A stretch of DNA of 22,006 bases from an uncultured Erysipelotrichaceae bacterium. Its GTDB lineage: Bacteria; Bacillota_I; Bacilli_A; RF39; UBA660. The notes beneath the pieces are model-generated. The model did no database searches. It had not been told where the DNA came from and saw nothing but the letters and a program-made list of their open reading frames with translations. The stretch lies in assembly GCA_902803685.1 (NCBI GenBank), contig CADCQR010000019.1, positions 1 through 22,006 on the forward strand, given 5' to 3'. Shown piece by piece: positions 14,665 to 21,872 of the stretch (position 1 is the first letter of the stretch; every line of letters begins with the position of its first letter). A program made the position numbers and the translations under genes.

Positions 14665-14723
14665 AAATACTTTGCTGGATTTTGAGAAACTAATAAAATA
14701 CCAGTAATAAAAGTATTTTTTTT
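14665..14723 (+). terminator. Strong bipartite-stem terminator after the LCP gene
   Basis: AAATACTTT (14665-14673) pairs with AAAGTATTT (14710-14718), and CTGG (14675-14678) pairs with CCAG (14701-14704), followed by T residues to 14723. A shorter alternative stem AAAATAC/GTATTTT (14695-14701/14713-14719) uses the same T tract. Confidence 0.75.
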
Positions 14724-14726
14724 ATA

Positions 14727-14756
14727 TTGTACATATTTATATATATGTGATAGAAC
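14727..14756 (+). promoter_or_regulatory. Possible promoter of the KAP-ATPase unit
   Basis: TTGTAC (14727-14732) and TAGAAC (14751-14756), 18-base spacer, with a TGA extension before the -10. Quality is modest, but it lies just after a terminator and 28 bases before a perfect AGGAGGTG ribosome site. Confidence 0.4.
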
Positions 14757-14783
14757 ATATGCGTGTAAAAAGGAGGTGTACGT

Positions 14784-15362
14784 ATGTTAAAGTGTCAAGT
14801 TACAGTAGGTATTGTTATCAGTATAGAAATAACTAGAGATAGTAATAACAAAACATATATAAATGATATTGAATTTATAAAAGATAAAGATAATATCTTA
14901 ATAGCTTTATCTACAACTATTAATATTAATTTATTTAATATTACAATAGATAATAAAAGAATAATATTAGTGCTAAAAAGCGAATATTTTAATAATAATA
15001 TACTTTCTCTGAATAGATTATTTGTAAGACACAAACTATTTAAATTCAATAGTAGAATAGATAAAAATATAATAAAAAATACTAGTATTATAGGACTATT
15101 TGATAATCTATATAAAGTAAATACAAATCAATTAGTTAGCGATTCTATTGCACCTGAAAGTTTTGAAGTTATAGATAAAGATGATGGTAGTAATTATTAT
15201 CCAATTAAGTTGGAAACAAAGGCAATAGAGCTTTGGCAAATAGATTCAACTCAAGTAATAAATAATTATTCTAATATTTTGAAATTATTAGAAACTTATG
15301 GTAACGAATTTATGTTTACAAATCCATTATCATCATTATTAGTATATGGAATTAATAAATAA
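14784..15362 (+). CDS. Hypothetical protein encoded with a KAP-like ATPase
   Basis: Not recognised. The 192-residue product is soluble. Its first half looks beta-rich with alternating polar/hydrophobic strands (VTVGIVISIEITRD, KTYINDIEFI, TININLFNITIDNKRIILVL), and the second half is more helical (AIELWQIDSTQVINNYSNIL). AGGAGGTG (14771-14778) five bases before ATG 14784 is the best ribosome site in the window, implying high translation. It sits 52 bases upstream of the ATPase start with no promoter between, and both lie between two terminators. The beta-rich fold could be a sensor or adaptor for the ATPase, but no family link supports this. Confidence 0.65.
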   Translation: MLKCQVTVGIVISIEITRDSNNKTYINDIEFIKDKDNILIALSTTININLFNITIDNKRIILVLKSEYFNNNILSLNRLFVRHKLFKFNSRIDKNIIKNTSIIGLFDNLYKVNTNQLVSDSIAPESFEVIDKDDGSNYYPIKLETKAIELWQIDSTQVINNYSNILKLLETYGNEFMFTNPLSSLLVYGINK

Positions 15363-15414
15363 AAGATATTTGAAAAATAATAGAAAGTATTATATTATTT
15401 TATTGGGTGTTTGT

Positions 15415-17082
15415 ATGAATATAGATGAATTGGAAGAAAGCTTAACAATCGAAGGAAAACAAAACAAATCTTTTTTAATAGATGGAAATTGGGGAATTGG
15501 CAAAACAACGTACATAAAAGGGTATTTGAAAAATAAAAAAAGTATCTATGTATCGCTGTTTGGAATAAAAGATTCCCAAGAATTAGAGAATAATTTATTT
15601 TTAGAATTAAAGAACTTAAATGAAATCACGAATAAGATATGTAATTTTTATCAACCTGCAAATCTTAAAAACGGTACCTTTAAAACGGATTTAAACAATA
15701 TACTTAAAGAAGATATATATATAGTTATAGATGATTTAGAAAAGAAAAGCGATAAGATAACATATAAAGAACTTTTTGGTTTAATAGCGGCATTACGCGA
15801 TATAAATCATTTTAGAATTATTTTAATTGGCGATACTACTAGAATTAGTATAAATAATTTTGAAATATTTAAAAATTTAAAAGATGTAGTTATTGATAAA
15901 ACATATCACATAAATTATTTTTCTAATAAAATAATAAATATGATAATTAATGACACTAAAATACTAAAGCCATCTGTATCATTTATTAGTAAAGAAAAAT
16001 TTGAAAACTATTTATATTCATATATAGAGAAGTATAATATTAAAAATATTCGAACTATCAAAAAATCGATTGAATTCTCTGCTACTGTTATTAATCATTT
16101 AGATAAAGATAAATTAACTCAATTTGATATTGAAACAATTATTAACATATCATTTAGTATTATAGTAGAGAAAAACGATCATAATAGTTATGATAAAGAT
16201 CATTTATTAAAAACTATTGTTACTGAATATATGTCTGATATTAAGTATCCTCTTTCAAGAGAAGATTTAGTTAATAGTATAATAGCAATATATGAATATC
16301 CTGCAGAGACTTATTTTGCAGAAATTAATAATTACTTTGAACAGGTTGAAAGTTGTCGCCAAGAACAAAAGACACAAAAAGAACCAAAACTTTTCTATTT
16401 ATCTAGTGACAAGATTGAAAAGAAAATAGCTAGATTTATTAAAACATCTATACTAAAATACAATTCAAAATACAATATTGTTAGCTGGTATAATCAATTA
16501 TATGAATATTATTTCTATTCAAGACTGATTGATAAATATATAATAAAAAAAGAAGATGTTATTAAAATACTTGAAAAATATATTGATGCAATTGATTGCA
16601 ATGAAGTTAGTTTATTTACAATTTTATTAAGAATGCAGCATGAGACAGATGCTACTGAAGATGCATTATCTATATTTAAAATAATAAAAGATAAAATAGT
16701 TTATAAATATTTTATGTATCACTATAATAAAGCTAGTGAAAATTTTGATAATAACATATATGATAGTAGAGTTATAGCAGATTTAATTACTTTTGTTTTA
16801 GCTACAGATTTTAAAAGTAATGATGATATTGATACTATTGTTAGTTTATTAAGAAATAAGAACTTATTTTTACCTAACTTAAATGATGAAATTAGTGATG
16901 AAATATGGAATTATGTACATGAGATATGGAAAGGTATATCTGCAAGCGATGAATCACAAAATAAGAGAAAATTATTAAATCTATTAATAGAAATATCAAA
17001 TGATATTTATCAAAGTTCAAATGGATTGGGTAAATATCGAATTACTAAATTAAATGAATATTATAATATTTTAAAATTATAA
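15415..17082 (+). CDS. KAP-like P-loop ATPase
   Basis: A 555-residue soluble NTPase. Walker A is G24-NWGIGK-T31 (GNWGIGKT), preceded by the typical FLIDGNWG strand; Walker B is IYIVIDDLEKK (101-111) with D106-D107; RIILIGDTTRI (134-144) fits sensor 1; and KYNIKNIRTIKKSIEF is a sensor-2-like segment. The G-x-W-G-x-G-K-T and I-D-D-L-E combination is that of the KAP/STAND-like P-loop class. The remaining 300 residues are helical, Tyr/Lys-rich and unassigned; no membrane helices typical of classical KAP proteins are seen. I chose ATG 15415 (GGGTG upstream, domain begins at once); ATG 15346 extends the frame without a ribosome site and overlaps the preceding gene. KAP ATPases are often part of antiphage loci; that role is inference here. 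A perfect terminator overlaps its stop. Confidence 0.8.
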   Translation: MNIDELEESLTIEGKQNKSFLIDGNWGIGKTTYIKGYLKNKKSIYVSLFGIKDSQELENNLFLELKNLNEITNKICNFYQPANLKNGTFKTDLNNILKEDIYIVIDDLEKKSDKITYKELFGLIAALRDINHFRIILIGDTTRISINNFEIFKNLKDVVIDKTYHINYFSNKIINMIINDTKILKPSVSFISKEKFENYLYSYIEKYNIKNIRTIKKSIEFSATVINHLDKDKLTQFDIETIINISFSIIVEKNDHNSYDKDHLLKTIVTEYMSDIKYPLSREDLVNSIIAIYEYPAETYFAEINNYFEQVESCRQEQKTQKEPKLFYLSSDKIEKKIARFIKTSILKYNSKYNIVSWYNQLYEYYFYSRLIDKYIIKKEDVIKILEKYIDAIDCNEVSLFTILLRMQHETDATEDALSIFKIIKDKIVYKYFMYHYNKASENFDNNIYDSRVIADLITFVLATDFKSNDDIDTIVSLLRNKNLFLPNLNDEISDEIWNYVHEIWKGISASDESQNKRKLLNLLIEISNDIYQSSNGLGKYRITKLNEYYNILKL

Positions 17083-17116
17083 AATACTTTGAAATTTATT
17101 TTTTCAAAGTATTTTT
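17081..17116 (+). terminator. Terminator overlapping the KAP-ATPase stop codon
   Basis: A perfect 14-bp stem, AAAATACTTTGAAA (17081-17094) with TTTCAAAGTATTTT (17102-17115), 7-base loop. It is one of the strongest hairpins in the window and could work in both directions. It contains the last bases of the ATPase stop codon. Confidence 0.85.
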
Positions 17117-17141
17117 ATTATGAAAAATTAAAATTTATTTA

Positions 17142-17172
17142 TTGAATAATTAAAATTCATATTAGATATAAT
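17142..17172 (+). promoter_or_regulatory. Possible promoter of the membrane microprotein
   Basis: TTGAAT (17142-17147) and a perfect TATAAT (17167-17172), but with a long 19-base spacer. It lies 70 bases before the small gene, after the KAP terminator. Confidence 0.4.
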
Positions 17173-17241
17173 AATAATAGATAAAATTGCTGGTTTTACA
17201 GAATATTTAATCTTTGATATATTTTCACTGGAGGGGTTAAA

Positions 17242-17358
17242 ATGGTTATTTTATTAACGTTATTATTAATAATTATTTTTATAAATATCTTATTTATATT
17301 TTGTGCTTGCAAAATATCTAGTATGGCTGATGAATTATCAAATCAACTTGACAAATAA
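17242..17358 (+). CDS. 38-residue membrane microprotein
   Basis: A short frame with a strong ribosome site (GGAGGGG at 17230-17236, 5 bases before ATG 17242). The product opens with one hydrophobic helix (about residues 2-22, Leu/Ile/Phe-rich), then CACKISSMADELSNQLDK, a short polar tail. Size and layout fit single-helix membrane peptides, such as type I toxin peptides, regulators of membrane complexes, or phage-type small proteins. It has a possible promoter of its own and is bounded by the KAP terminator upstream. The promoter for the next gene overlaps its last codons. No antisense RNA promoter is obvious, so a toxin role is only a possibility. That it is a real gene is supported mainly by the ribosome site and the contained hydrophobic helix. 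Confidence 0.6.
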   Translation: MVILLTLLLIIIFINILFIFCACKISSMADELSNQLDK

Positions 17359-17376
17359 TAGTATTTCTTATATAAA
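17348..17376 (+). promoter_or_regulatory. Strong promoter of the DUF7666-like gene
   Basis: Perfect TTGACA (17348-17353), 17-base spacer, TATAAA (17371-17376). It overlaps the end of the microprotein gene. The predicted start is only about 10 bases before the ribosome site CGGTGAT and ATG 17394, giving a minimal leader. Confidence 0.8.
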
Positions 17377-17393
17377 AAAATTACGGTGATTAG

Positions 17394-17948
17394 ATGGAAA
17401 ATATATTTGAAGTACATGGCTATAAAGCATTTGATAGTAATTGTTGTAACAGGCATGGAATATACTTTGAGGCAGGTAAAACATATAGCGCTATTGGTAA
17501 CATATCCTTTGGTGTTCAGTCAACTGCTGGATTTCATATGTGTAAGAATATGGAAGATACTTTTCGTTATGTAGATGCTGATGAAGAAGAAGTTGAAATA
17601 GCAGAAGTAACAGGTAGAGGAAACATCGTAGCACGTAATGATGAGTACTATGGATACTTTGATATGTATGCAGTAGAAGAAATTACAATAGAAAGATTTC
17701 TTTCAAGAGATGAAATTATAAACTACTTTTTATTTGGAGAAAATGTCAATGAAGATAGAGTTTGCCGGATGCTTCAAACATTCAAAATAGGCGCTGAAGA
17801 AATAGAACAGTTTAGGGAAAGATATGGCACAAATGAAAATATAATTACATATCTAGAATATTATCAAATTGGTGATAAAACGGCGTTTGAAAGAAGAAAT
17901 CAATATCAAAAAAGAATCAATAGGCAATGGAAAACTGGCTTAAACTAA
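17394..17948 (+). CDS. DUF7666-like protein
   Basis: A 184-residue soluble protein. Its first 115 residues resemble the DUF7666 domain found in many phage and mobile-element proteins: KAFDSNCCNRHGIYFEAGKT with the Y-x-x-G-K-T-Y pattern, then AGFHMCKNMEDTFRYV (the G-F-H-x-C signature), EVEIAEVTGRGNIVARNDEY, and FDMYAVEEITIERFLSRDEI. The C-terminal 60 residues are charged helices with an RRNQYQKRINRQWKTGLN tail. The function of DUF7666 is not known. GGTGAT precedes ATG 17394. It has its own strong promoter and no obvious operon partner; the next 110 bases hold the promoter of the tandem family. Phage-like ancestry suggests this part of the window was acquired by transfer, but no integrase or attachment site is visible. 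Confidence 0.7.
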   Translation: MENIFEVHGYKAFDSNCCNRHGIYFEAGKTYSAIGNISFGVQSTAGFHMCKNMEDTFRYVDADEEEVEIAEVTGRGNIVARNDEYYGYFDMYAVEEITIERFLSRDEIINYFLFGENVNEDRVCRMLQTFKIGAEEIEQFRERYGTNENIITYLEYYQIGDKTAFERRNQYQKRINRQWKTGLN

Positions 17949-17997
17949 GCACGATATTTTCTTTTGCATTATAATAGCATTTTATTTGAATAAGCTC

Positions 17998-18026
17998 TTG
18001 AAATGTTAATAGATGTGTGATAATTA
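17998..18026 (+). promoter_or_regulatory. Promoter of tandem-family copy 1
   Basis: TTGAAA (17998-18003), 17-base spacer, TAATTA (18021-18026) with TGA extension. It aligns base for base in layout with the copy 3 promoter (48 bases from the -10 end to ATG), so the duplicated unit included its promoter. Confidence 0.6.
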
Positions 18027-18048
18027 CGTTTATCCTTGTGTATGTAAA

Positions 18049-18062
18049 TCTAATATAGATTA
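18049..18062 (+). promoter_or_regulatory. Leader palindrome of tandem-family copy 1
   Basis: CTAAT-N4-ATTAG just upstream of the ribosome site (CTAATATAGATTAG). The same palindrome is kept before copy 3 (CTAATGTAGATTAG) and partly decayed before copy 2, so it may be an operator or a leader RNA element. Confidence 0.45.
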
Positions 18063-18073
18063 GGAGGATTGTA

Positions 18074-18869
18074 ATGGAAAATCAAACAGAGAAAGAAGTT
18101 TATGCTAGTGTACCTAAGAAAGCTGAGGACTATGTGCCTACCAATGCAGAATTGAGTGCACTCCAACTGAAGCAATAAGTATTATAATTGATAAGAAAAT
18201 TGATGACGGCGCCATAGATATGCATATTCTGAAAGCTCTATTGTTAAGGCGAAACGTAAAGATGATAAATGCGTTACTGAATTGACAACAGAAACAAGAC
18301 CAGGAGAGATTTATGATAGAAGAGTATATGGGGCTGCCCAATTAGTAAAAGAGGAGCGGTGCGATGAAAAGCCATATACTAAAGACACTTATACATTCGA
18401 TGAAGTTTCTATTATCAGTGACTTAGGTTTATTAGAATCATTGCTAGTTCGAATGACAATAAAAGACAAAATATATTTTGAAAGCTGTAGCTATGATGAT
18501 GAGCAACGTCCATATGCGAGTAGATCATTCTCCGAAATTGATGGAAATTTTAATTATAAGTTTGTATTTTTAGAAAATGACAAGAAATCAGCTGTTATAG
18601 AGGGGAATTTAGAAAATGCAGAAGTAAAATATTGCTTAATGAACATTTGTTTGTCGAAGCTGAGAATATGCCTATATCTGCTTCAGAATTTATTGAGTTG
18701 GAAAAGATAATATGGCAGTACAGCAATTTCAAGACACTATTATAAAACTACAAACCCATGGAATATGTGTTGAAGGATTTGAAGACAATATGGAATCAAA
18801 AGAAAGAGCAGTATCGAAGATACTCAAACTGATTCCTTAGATTCAAAAGGTGTCTTATATATTCGTTAA
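18074..18869 (+). pseudogene. Decayed copy 1 of the tandem paralog family
   Basis: A broken relative of the intact genes at 19314 and 20704. From ATG 18074 (AGGAGG upstream) the frame opens MENQTEKEV and stops after 34 codons. Family sequence resumes in other frames: an IIIDKKI segment near 18179, then KAKRKDDKCVTELTTETRPG, VSIISDLGLLES, NDKKSAVIEGNLENAEVKYC, then MPISASEFIELEK in a second frame, and VQQFQDTIIKLQTHGI in a third. I count about five frame breaks (near 18155, 18224, 18650, 18698 and 18806), two of them single-base deletions against copy 3, and the segment matching copy 3 residues of roughly 25-145 is missing. The tail SIEDTQTDSLDSKGVLYIR ends at 18869. The two longest open pieces should not be read as independent genes. 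Confidence 0.85.
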
Positions 18870-18902
18870 ATCAAATGTAGACAATAATTAAATTATTTAT
18901 AT

Positions 18903-18923
18903 AGAGTTATATACTGCTCTTTT
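18903..18923 (+). terminator. Degenerate terminator of copy 1
   Basis: AGAG (18903-18906) and CTCT (18917-18920) with a T-rich end, at the position of the clear terminators of copies 2 and 3; the preceding AAATTATTTAT is also shared. The stem is short, consistent with decay. Confidence 0.4.
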
Positions 18924-19088
18924 CTATTTATCAGCATCTATCTTCTATAATATAAATTAGTTTGACCTTAATACCACTACAGATATAAAAACTCACAGTC
19001 TATCAGCTGATTTTACTGATTTAAATCTATCGAAAATAATATTTCGGCAAATAATATTTATATAATCTTTGAATCCCGTAGAACTGGT

Positions 19089-19130
19089 TCATAATTCTTT
19101 CAGAGTTAATGTAATCCTTTCGTCATTCAT
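19089..19130 (-). pseudogene. Possible remnant of a minus-strand gene (13-codon frame)
   Basis: On the minus strand, TATAAT (19158-19163) and AAAGGAG (19139-19145, 8 bases before ATG) lead into MNDERITLTLKEL and a stop. The opening resembles the start of a ribbon-helix-helix or similar small protein, and coding-like sequence continues in another frame, so a decayed gene is the simplest reading. It could equally be chance. Confidence 0.3.
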
Positions 19131-19204
19131 ATTGATTACTCCTTTCCCAAGGAGCATATTATACTACATACTGACATTTTCAAAAAACGATACAACATAA
19201 CATT

Positions 19205-19231
19205 ATCACAAAATGATTACACCTTTGTGAT
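19205..19231 (+). promoter_or_regulatory. Inverted repeat upstream of the copy 2 promoter
   Basis: ATCACAAA (19205-19212) and TTTGTGAT (19224-19231) form a perfect 8-base inverted repeat with an 11-base spacer, ending 7 bases before the -35. It was not seen before copies 1 and 3. It could be a regulator site, or the terminator hairpin of a minus-strand transcript. Confidence 0.4.
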
Positions 19232-19238
19232 TGCATCG

Positions 19239-19267
19239 TTGACGTCTTAATAAATAAGTGCTATAAT
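19239..19267 (+). promoter_or_regulatory. Promoter of tandem-family copy 2 (extended -10)
   Basis: TTGACG (19239-19244), 17-base spacer, perfect TATAAT (19262-19267) with a TGC extension. It is the strongest of the three family promoters. Confidence 0.8.
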
Positions 19268-19313
19268 ATAGCCACTTTGCGTTTTATATTCAATGAGGAT
19301 TAGGGTGGTTGTA

Positions 19314-20429
19314 ATGGAAAAGTATATAGAGAGAGAAATTAATTGTATATTGCAAAGCGATTATAGTGTAGATGTCAAAATAAAAAAAATTGAAGTCTTG
19401 ATTAGAAATGTGTCGTTAGAAATGTTAAGGGAGCGTTTATATTTAGCGGTTAGTAGGTATTTGTGGCTAGGAAAAAGAGAAACATTTTTTATCAATGAGT
19501 TATTGAAACCTGACGGTAATGTAGTTAATATAGTAGATGCGTCCGAGTTATGGCTAAGTAAGGTAGTTTCTAGAAAAGGCGCTAAATTAATTGCCGCATC
19601 TGCTAAAGCATTGCGTAAAGCCTTAAGTAGAGATAAATCATCTGGTAAACTAGATGAACTATATTCTATTTTGGAATTTAATATGGAAATAGGTCCTCAT
19701 TCTGAAGGAAATTACACTGTTAACGATGACGATTTCTCACGTAATTTTGACTGTACAATTGATCATGACTCACCAAAAACAATAAAGATAAAAGTTGCAG
19801 AGGAAAGGCTGAACAAACTAAATGGAAATGTAGAAAGATATGTTACAGATATTGTTGCTAAGTATGAAGGTAATAAATGTATTACAGAATGTATTTTAAG
19901 AACGAAACCCGATGAAGTTGGTAGCAGAAGTATATATGAAGAAACTAAGCTAGTAAAAGAAGAATGGTGTGATGGTGAATCAAATACTAAAGACACATAT
20001 ACAAGTGATGAGGCTTCTATTATTAGCGACTTAGGTTTATTAGATATGAAATCGCCAATATTTCAAAGAGCGATAAGAGATGCAGTGCCAGTTGCTAGTA
20101 AAAGTTATTATGGACATGATAATGTTGAAAGACATTTTTCAAAAAGCAATGGTAAATTTGAGTATTGTATTTGCTTTTCAAAAGATGACAAGAAATCAGC
20201 TATTATAAAAGGTAATTTAGAAAATGCAGAAATAGAATATCGCTTATCTAAAAAAACAATATCCAGGGATGAATTTGTTAGGGGAAAAGAAGATAGCACG
20301 GCACTACAACAATTTCAAGACACTATTATAAAATTACAAGAGTATGGAGTATACGTTGAAGGATTTGAAAGTGAATCGTCTGATTCAATAGGCTGTTCAT
20401 CTTATAAAACAAAAACGAGTAATAAGTAA
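19314..20429 (+). CDS. Tandem paralog family, copy 2 (intact, unrecognised)
   Basis: A 371-residue soluble protein of a family I do not recognise. An N-terminal helical part (MEKYIEREINCILQSDYSVD, then RLYLAVSRYLWLGKRETFFI near residues 40-60) is followed by LYSILEFNMEIGP, a central region with EEWCDGESNTKDTYTSDEAS and the family hallmark ISDLGLLD, a beta-like section DKKSAIIKGNLENAEIEYRL, and a conserved end LQQFQDTIIKLQEYGVYVEG. There is no signal peptide, membrane helix or obvious catalytic motif. ATG 19314 matches the start of copies 1 and 3 and follows the conserved GGTTGTA; ATG 19293 lies in the leader. It shares promoter, leader and terminator layout with its neighbours but has diverged strongly in the N-terminal half and C-terminal tail. 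Tandem arrays like this are typical of immunity, surface or defence proteins, but nothing here decides. Confidence 0.8.
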   Translation: MEKYIEREINCILQSDYSVDVKIKKIEVLIRNVSLEMLRERLYLAVSRYLWLGKRETFFINELLKPDGNVVNIVDASELWLSKVVSRKGAKLIAASAKALRKALSRDKSSGKLDELYSILEFNMEIGPHSEGNYTVNDDDFSRNFDCTIDHDSPKTIKIKVAEERLNKLNGNVERYVTDIVAKYEGNKCITECILRTKPDEVGSRSIYEETKLVKEEWCDGESNTKDTYTSDEASIISDLGLLDMKSPIFQRAIRDAVPVASKSYYGHDNVERHFSKSNGKFEYCICFSKDDKKSAIIKGNLENAEIEYRLSKKTISRDEFVRGKEDSTALQQFQDTIIKLQEYGVYVEGFESESSDSIGCSSYKTKTSNK

Positions 20430-20439
20430 ATTATTTATG

Positions 20440-20462
20440 GAGCTTATATAAGGCTCTTTTTT
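20440..20462 (+). terminator. Terminator of tandem-family copy 2
   Basis: GAGCTT (20440-20445) pairs with AGGCTC (20451-20456, one G-T pair), followed by T residues. The preceding AAATTATTTATGG is shared with copy 3. Confidence 0.75.
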
Positions 20463-20628
20463 ATTTCAAATTATTTACAAATGTTAACACTTTTATCTAA
20501 AACTAAATTTTACTAGATGTAAAAAATATTAAATATATTATTTCATATCATTGATAGCAAGATAATACTTTGTAAAACCAGTCCTTTTGAAAAAACTATC
20601 TGATATATTGTTGTTGTTGTTAGTGTCA

Positions 20629-20657
20629 TTGACGTGTGAATAAGCAGGTGATACAAT
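20629..20657 (+). promoter_or_regulatory. Promoter of tandem-family copy 3 (extended -10)
   Basis: TTGACG (20629-20634), 17-base spacer, TACAAT (20652-20657) with a TGA extension. The layout matches copies 1 and 2. Confidence 0.75.
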
Positions 20658-20679
20658 ACGATTGACTTTGTGATGTAAT

Positions 20680-20693
20680 CTAATGTAGATTAG
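20680..20693 (+). promoter_or_regulatory. Leader palindrome of tandem-family copy 3
   Basis: CTAATGTAGATTAG, a CTAAT-N4-ATTAG palindrome just before the ribosome site GGGGGATTGTA, matching copy 1 at 18049. Confidence 0.45.
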
Positions 20694-20703
20694 GGGGATT
20701 GTA

Positions 20704-21861
20704 ATGAAAAAACAAATAGAGCAAGAACTTGATCTTGTATTGCGAAGCAATTATCGCGTTGCTGAGAAGATACGAAAAGCTGATAGCATAATTAGCAGAG
20801 TGACGGAGGAAGAACTAAAAAAAAGGTTATATTTAGCTGTTAGTAAGTATTTGTGGTTAGGAAAAAGTGAGCCGTTTTTGGTTGACGAATTATTAGAAGA
20901 TAATGATAGTGTATCTAATGAAGTAGATGTTTCCCAAACATGGACTGAAAATGTATTTTCTTTCAAAGGTGCTAATTTAATTGCAGATGTTATTAATGTG
21001 TTAAAAAAAGAAAGATTTCCTGATGAGTTATATTCTATTCTAGAATTTAATATGGAAATAGGGCCTAAAGCTGAGGGCGAATATAGAATTATGGATGTTT
21101 TCGAACCATGTATTTACCGATGCAAAAGTTCTCACGATCCAATGGAAAAAATAATCATAGAAATTGATAAGGAAATAGTGAACAGGTTTAAGAAAGATGC
21201 GGGAAGATATATTTCACGTGTTAATGCGAAGTATGAAAATGATAAGTGCATTGTCGAATGGACAGGAACAAGACCCGGAGAGGTTTGTACTAGAAGAGTG
21301 TATGAAGACGGCAAATTAGTAAAAGACGAGTGGTGCGACGGCGAAGCAGATATTAAAGACCAATATACATGTGACGAGGCAGCCTTTATTAGTGACTTAG
21401 GTTTATTAGACAGAGAATCACCGGTATTTCAAATGGCAACAAAAGACACAAAGTTAATAGCTAGTAATAGTCATTATGGGTGTGATTATGTAAGTAGATT
21501 TTTTTCAAAAGCAGGTGGAGACTTTAATTATGCGCTTTTATTCTCAAGAGGTAACAAGAAATCAGCTATCATAAGAGGAAATTCAAAAACTGCGGAAGTA
21601 GAATATTGCTTAGTTAGAAAATCTGACGAAAAACCTATAACTGCTTTAGAATTTATTAATGGTGGAAAAGATAATGTGGTAGTACAGCAATTTCAAGATA
21701 CTATTATAAAATTACAAGAACATGGGATAAGGGTCGAAGGATTTGAGGACAATATGGAATCAAAAGAAAGAACAAGTATCGAAGATGTTCTGGCTGATTC
21801 GTCAGACTCAAATGGTGGGAAGCCATATATTTTAAGGAAACCTACAACAGACAATAAGTAA
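20704..21861 (+). CDS. Tandem paralog family, copy 3 (intact, unrecognised)
   Basis: A 385-residue soluble protein, the longest intact member of the unrecognised tandem family. It shares with copy 2 the helical N-terminus (ELKKRLYLAVSKYLWLGKSE), LYSILEFNMEIGP, the KDEWCDGEADIKDQYTCDEA section, ISDLGLLD, KKSAIIRGN, and VVQQFQDTIIKLQEHGIRVE. The C-terminal tail is longer (FEDNMESKERTSIEDVLADS onward), and the decayed copy 1 resembles copy 3 more than copy 2 here. Central cysteines (CIYRC, DKC, VCTRR, WCDG) are partly conserved among copies. No export signal or catalytic motif is visible. AGGGGGATTGTA precedes ATG 20704, as in the other copies. It has its own promoter and terminator, so each copy can be expressed separately. 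A terminal domain variable between copies would fit recognition of different partners, but that is inference. Confidence 0.8.
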   Translation: MKKQIEQELDLVLRSNYRVAEKIRKADSIISRVTEEELKKRLYLAVSKYLWLGKSEPFLVDELLEDNDSVSNEVDVSQTWTENVFSFKGANLIADVINVLKKERFPDELYSILEFNMEIGPKAEGEYRIMDVFEPCIYRCKSSHDPMEKIIIEIDKEIVNRFKKDAGRYISRVNAKYENDKCIVEWTGTRPGEVCTRRVYEDGKLVKDEWCDGEADIKDQYTCDEAAFISDLGLLDRESPVFQMATKDTKLIASNSHYGCDYVSRFFSKAGGDFNYALLFSRGNKKSAIIRGNSKTAEVEYCLVRKSDEKPITALEFINGGKDNVVVQQFQDTIIKLQEHGIRVEGFEDNMESKERTSIEDVLADSSDSNGGKPYILRKPTTDNK

Positions 21862-21872
21862 ATTATTTATGG

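Larger units (their letters stand above)
18924..19238. other. Gene-poor gap between tandem copies 1 and 2
   Basis: About 315 bases without a confident gene. It contains a 10-base palindrome ATCAGCTGAT (19002-19011), a minus-strand promoter-like/ribosome-site arrangement in front of a 13-codon frame (19089-19130), and a perfect inverted repeat beside the copy 2 promoter (19205-19231). The minus-strand sequence may be the remains of a small divergent gene: after the 13th codon another frame reads SERIMNQFYGIQRLYKYYLP. Confidence 0.5.

Noticed and set aside
17386..17574. 62-codon + strand frame
   Set aside because: Out of frame with the DUF7666-like gene that matches its family; its start falls inside that gene's ribosome site.
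18282..18710. 142-codon + strand frame taken as an independent gene
   Set aside because: Its sequence is the middle of the decayed copy 1; family sequence continues in other frames on both sides.
19083..19090. GAAC-N2-GTTC-like palindrome near 19081 as a LexA box
   Set aside because: The half-sites are 2 bases apart instead of 4, and no promoter is in register.
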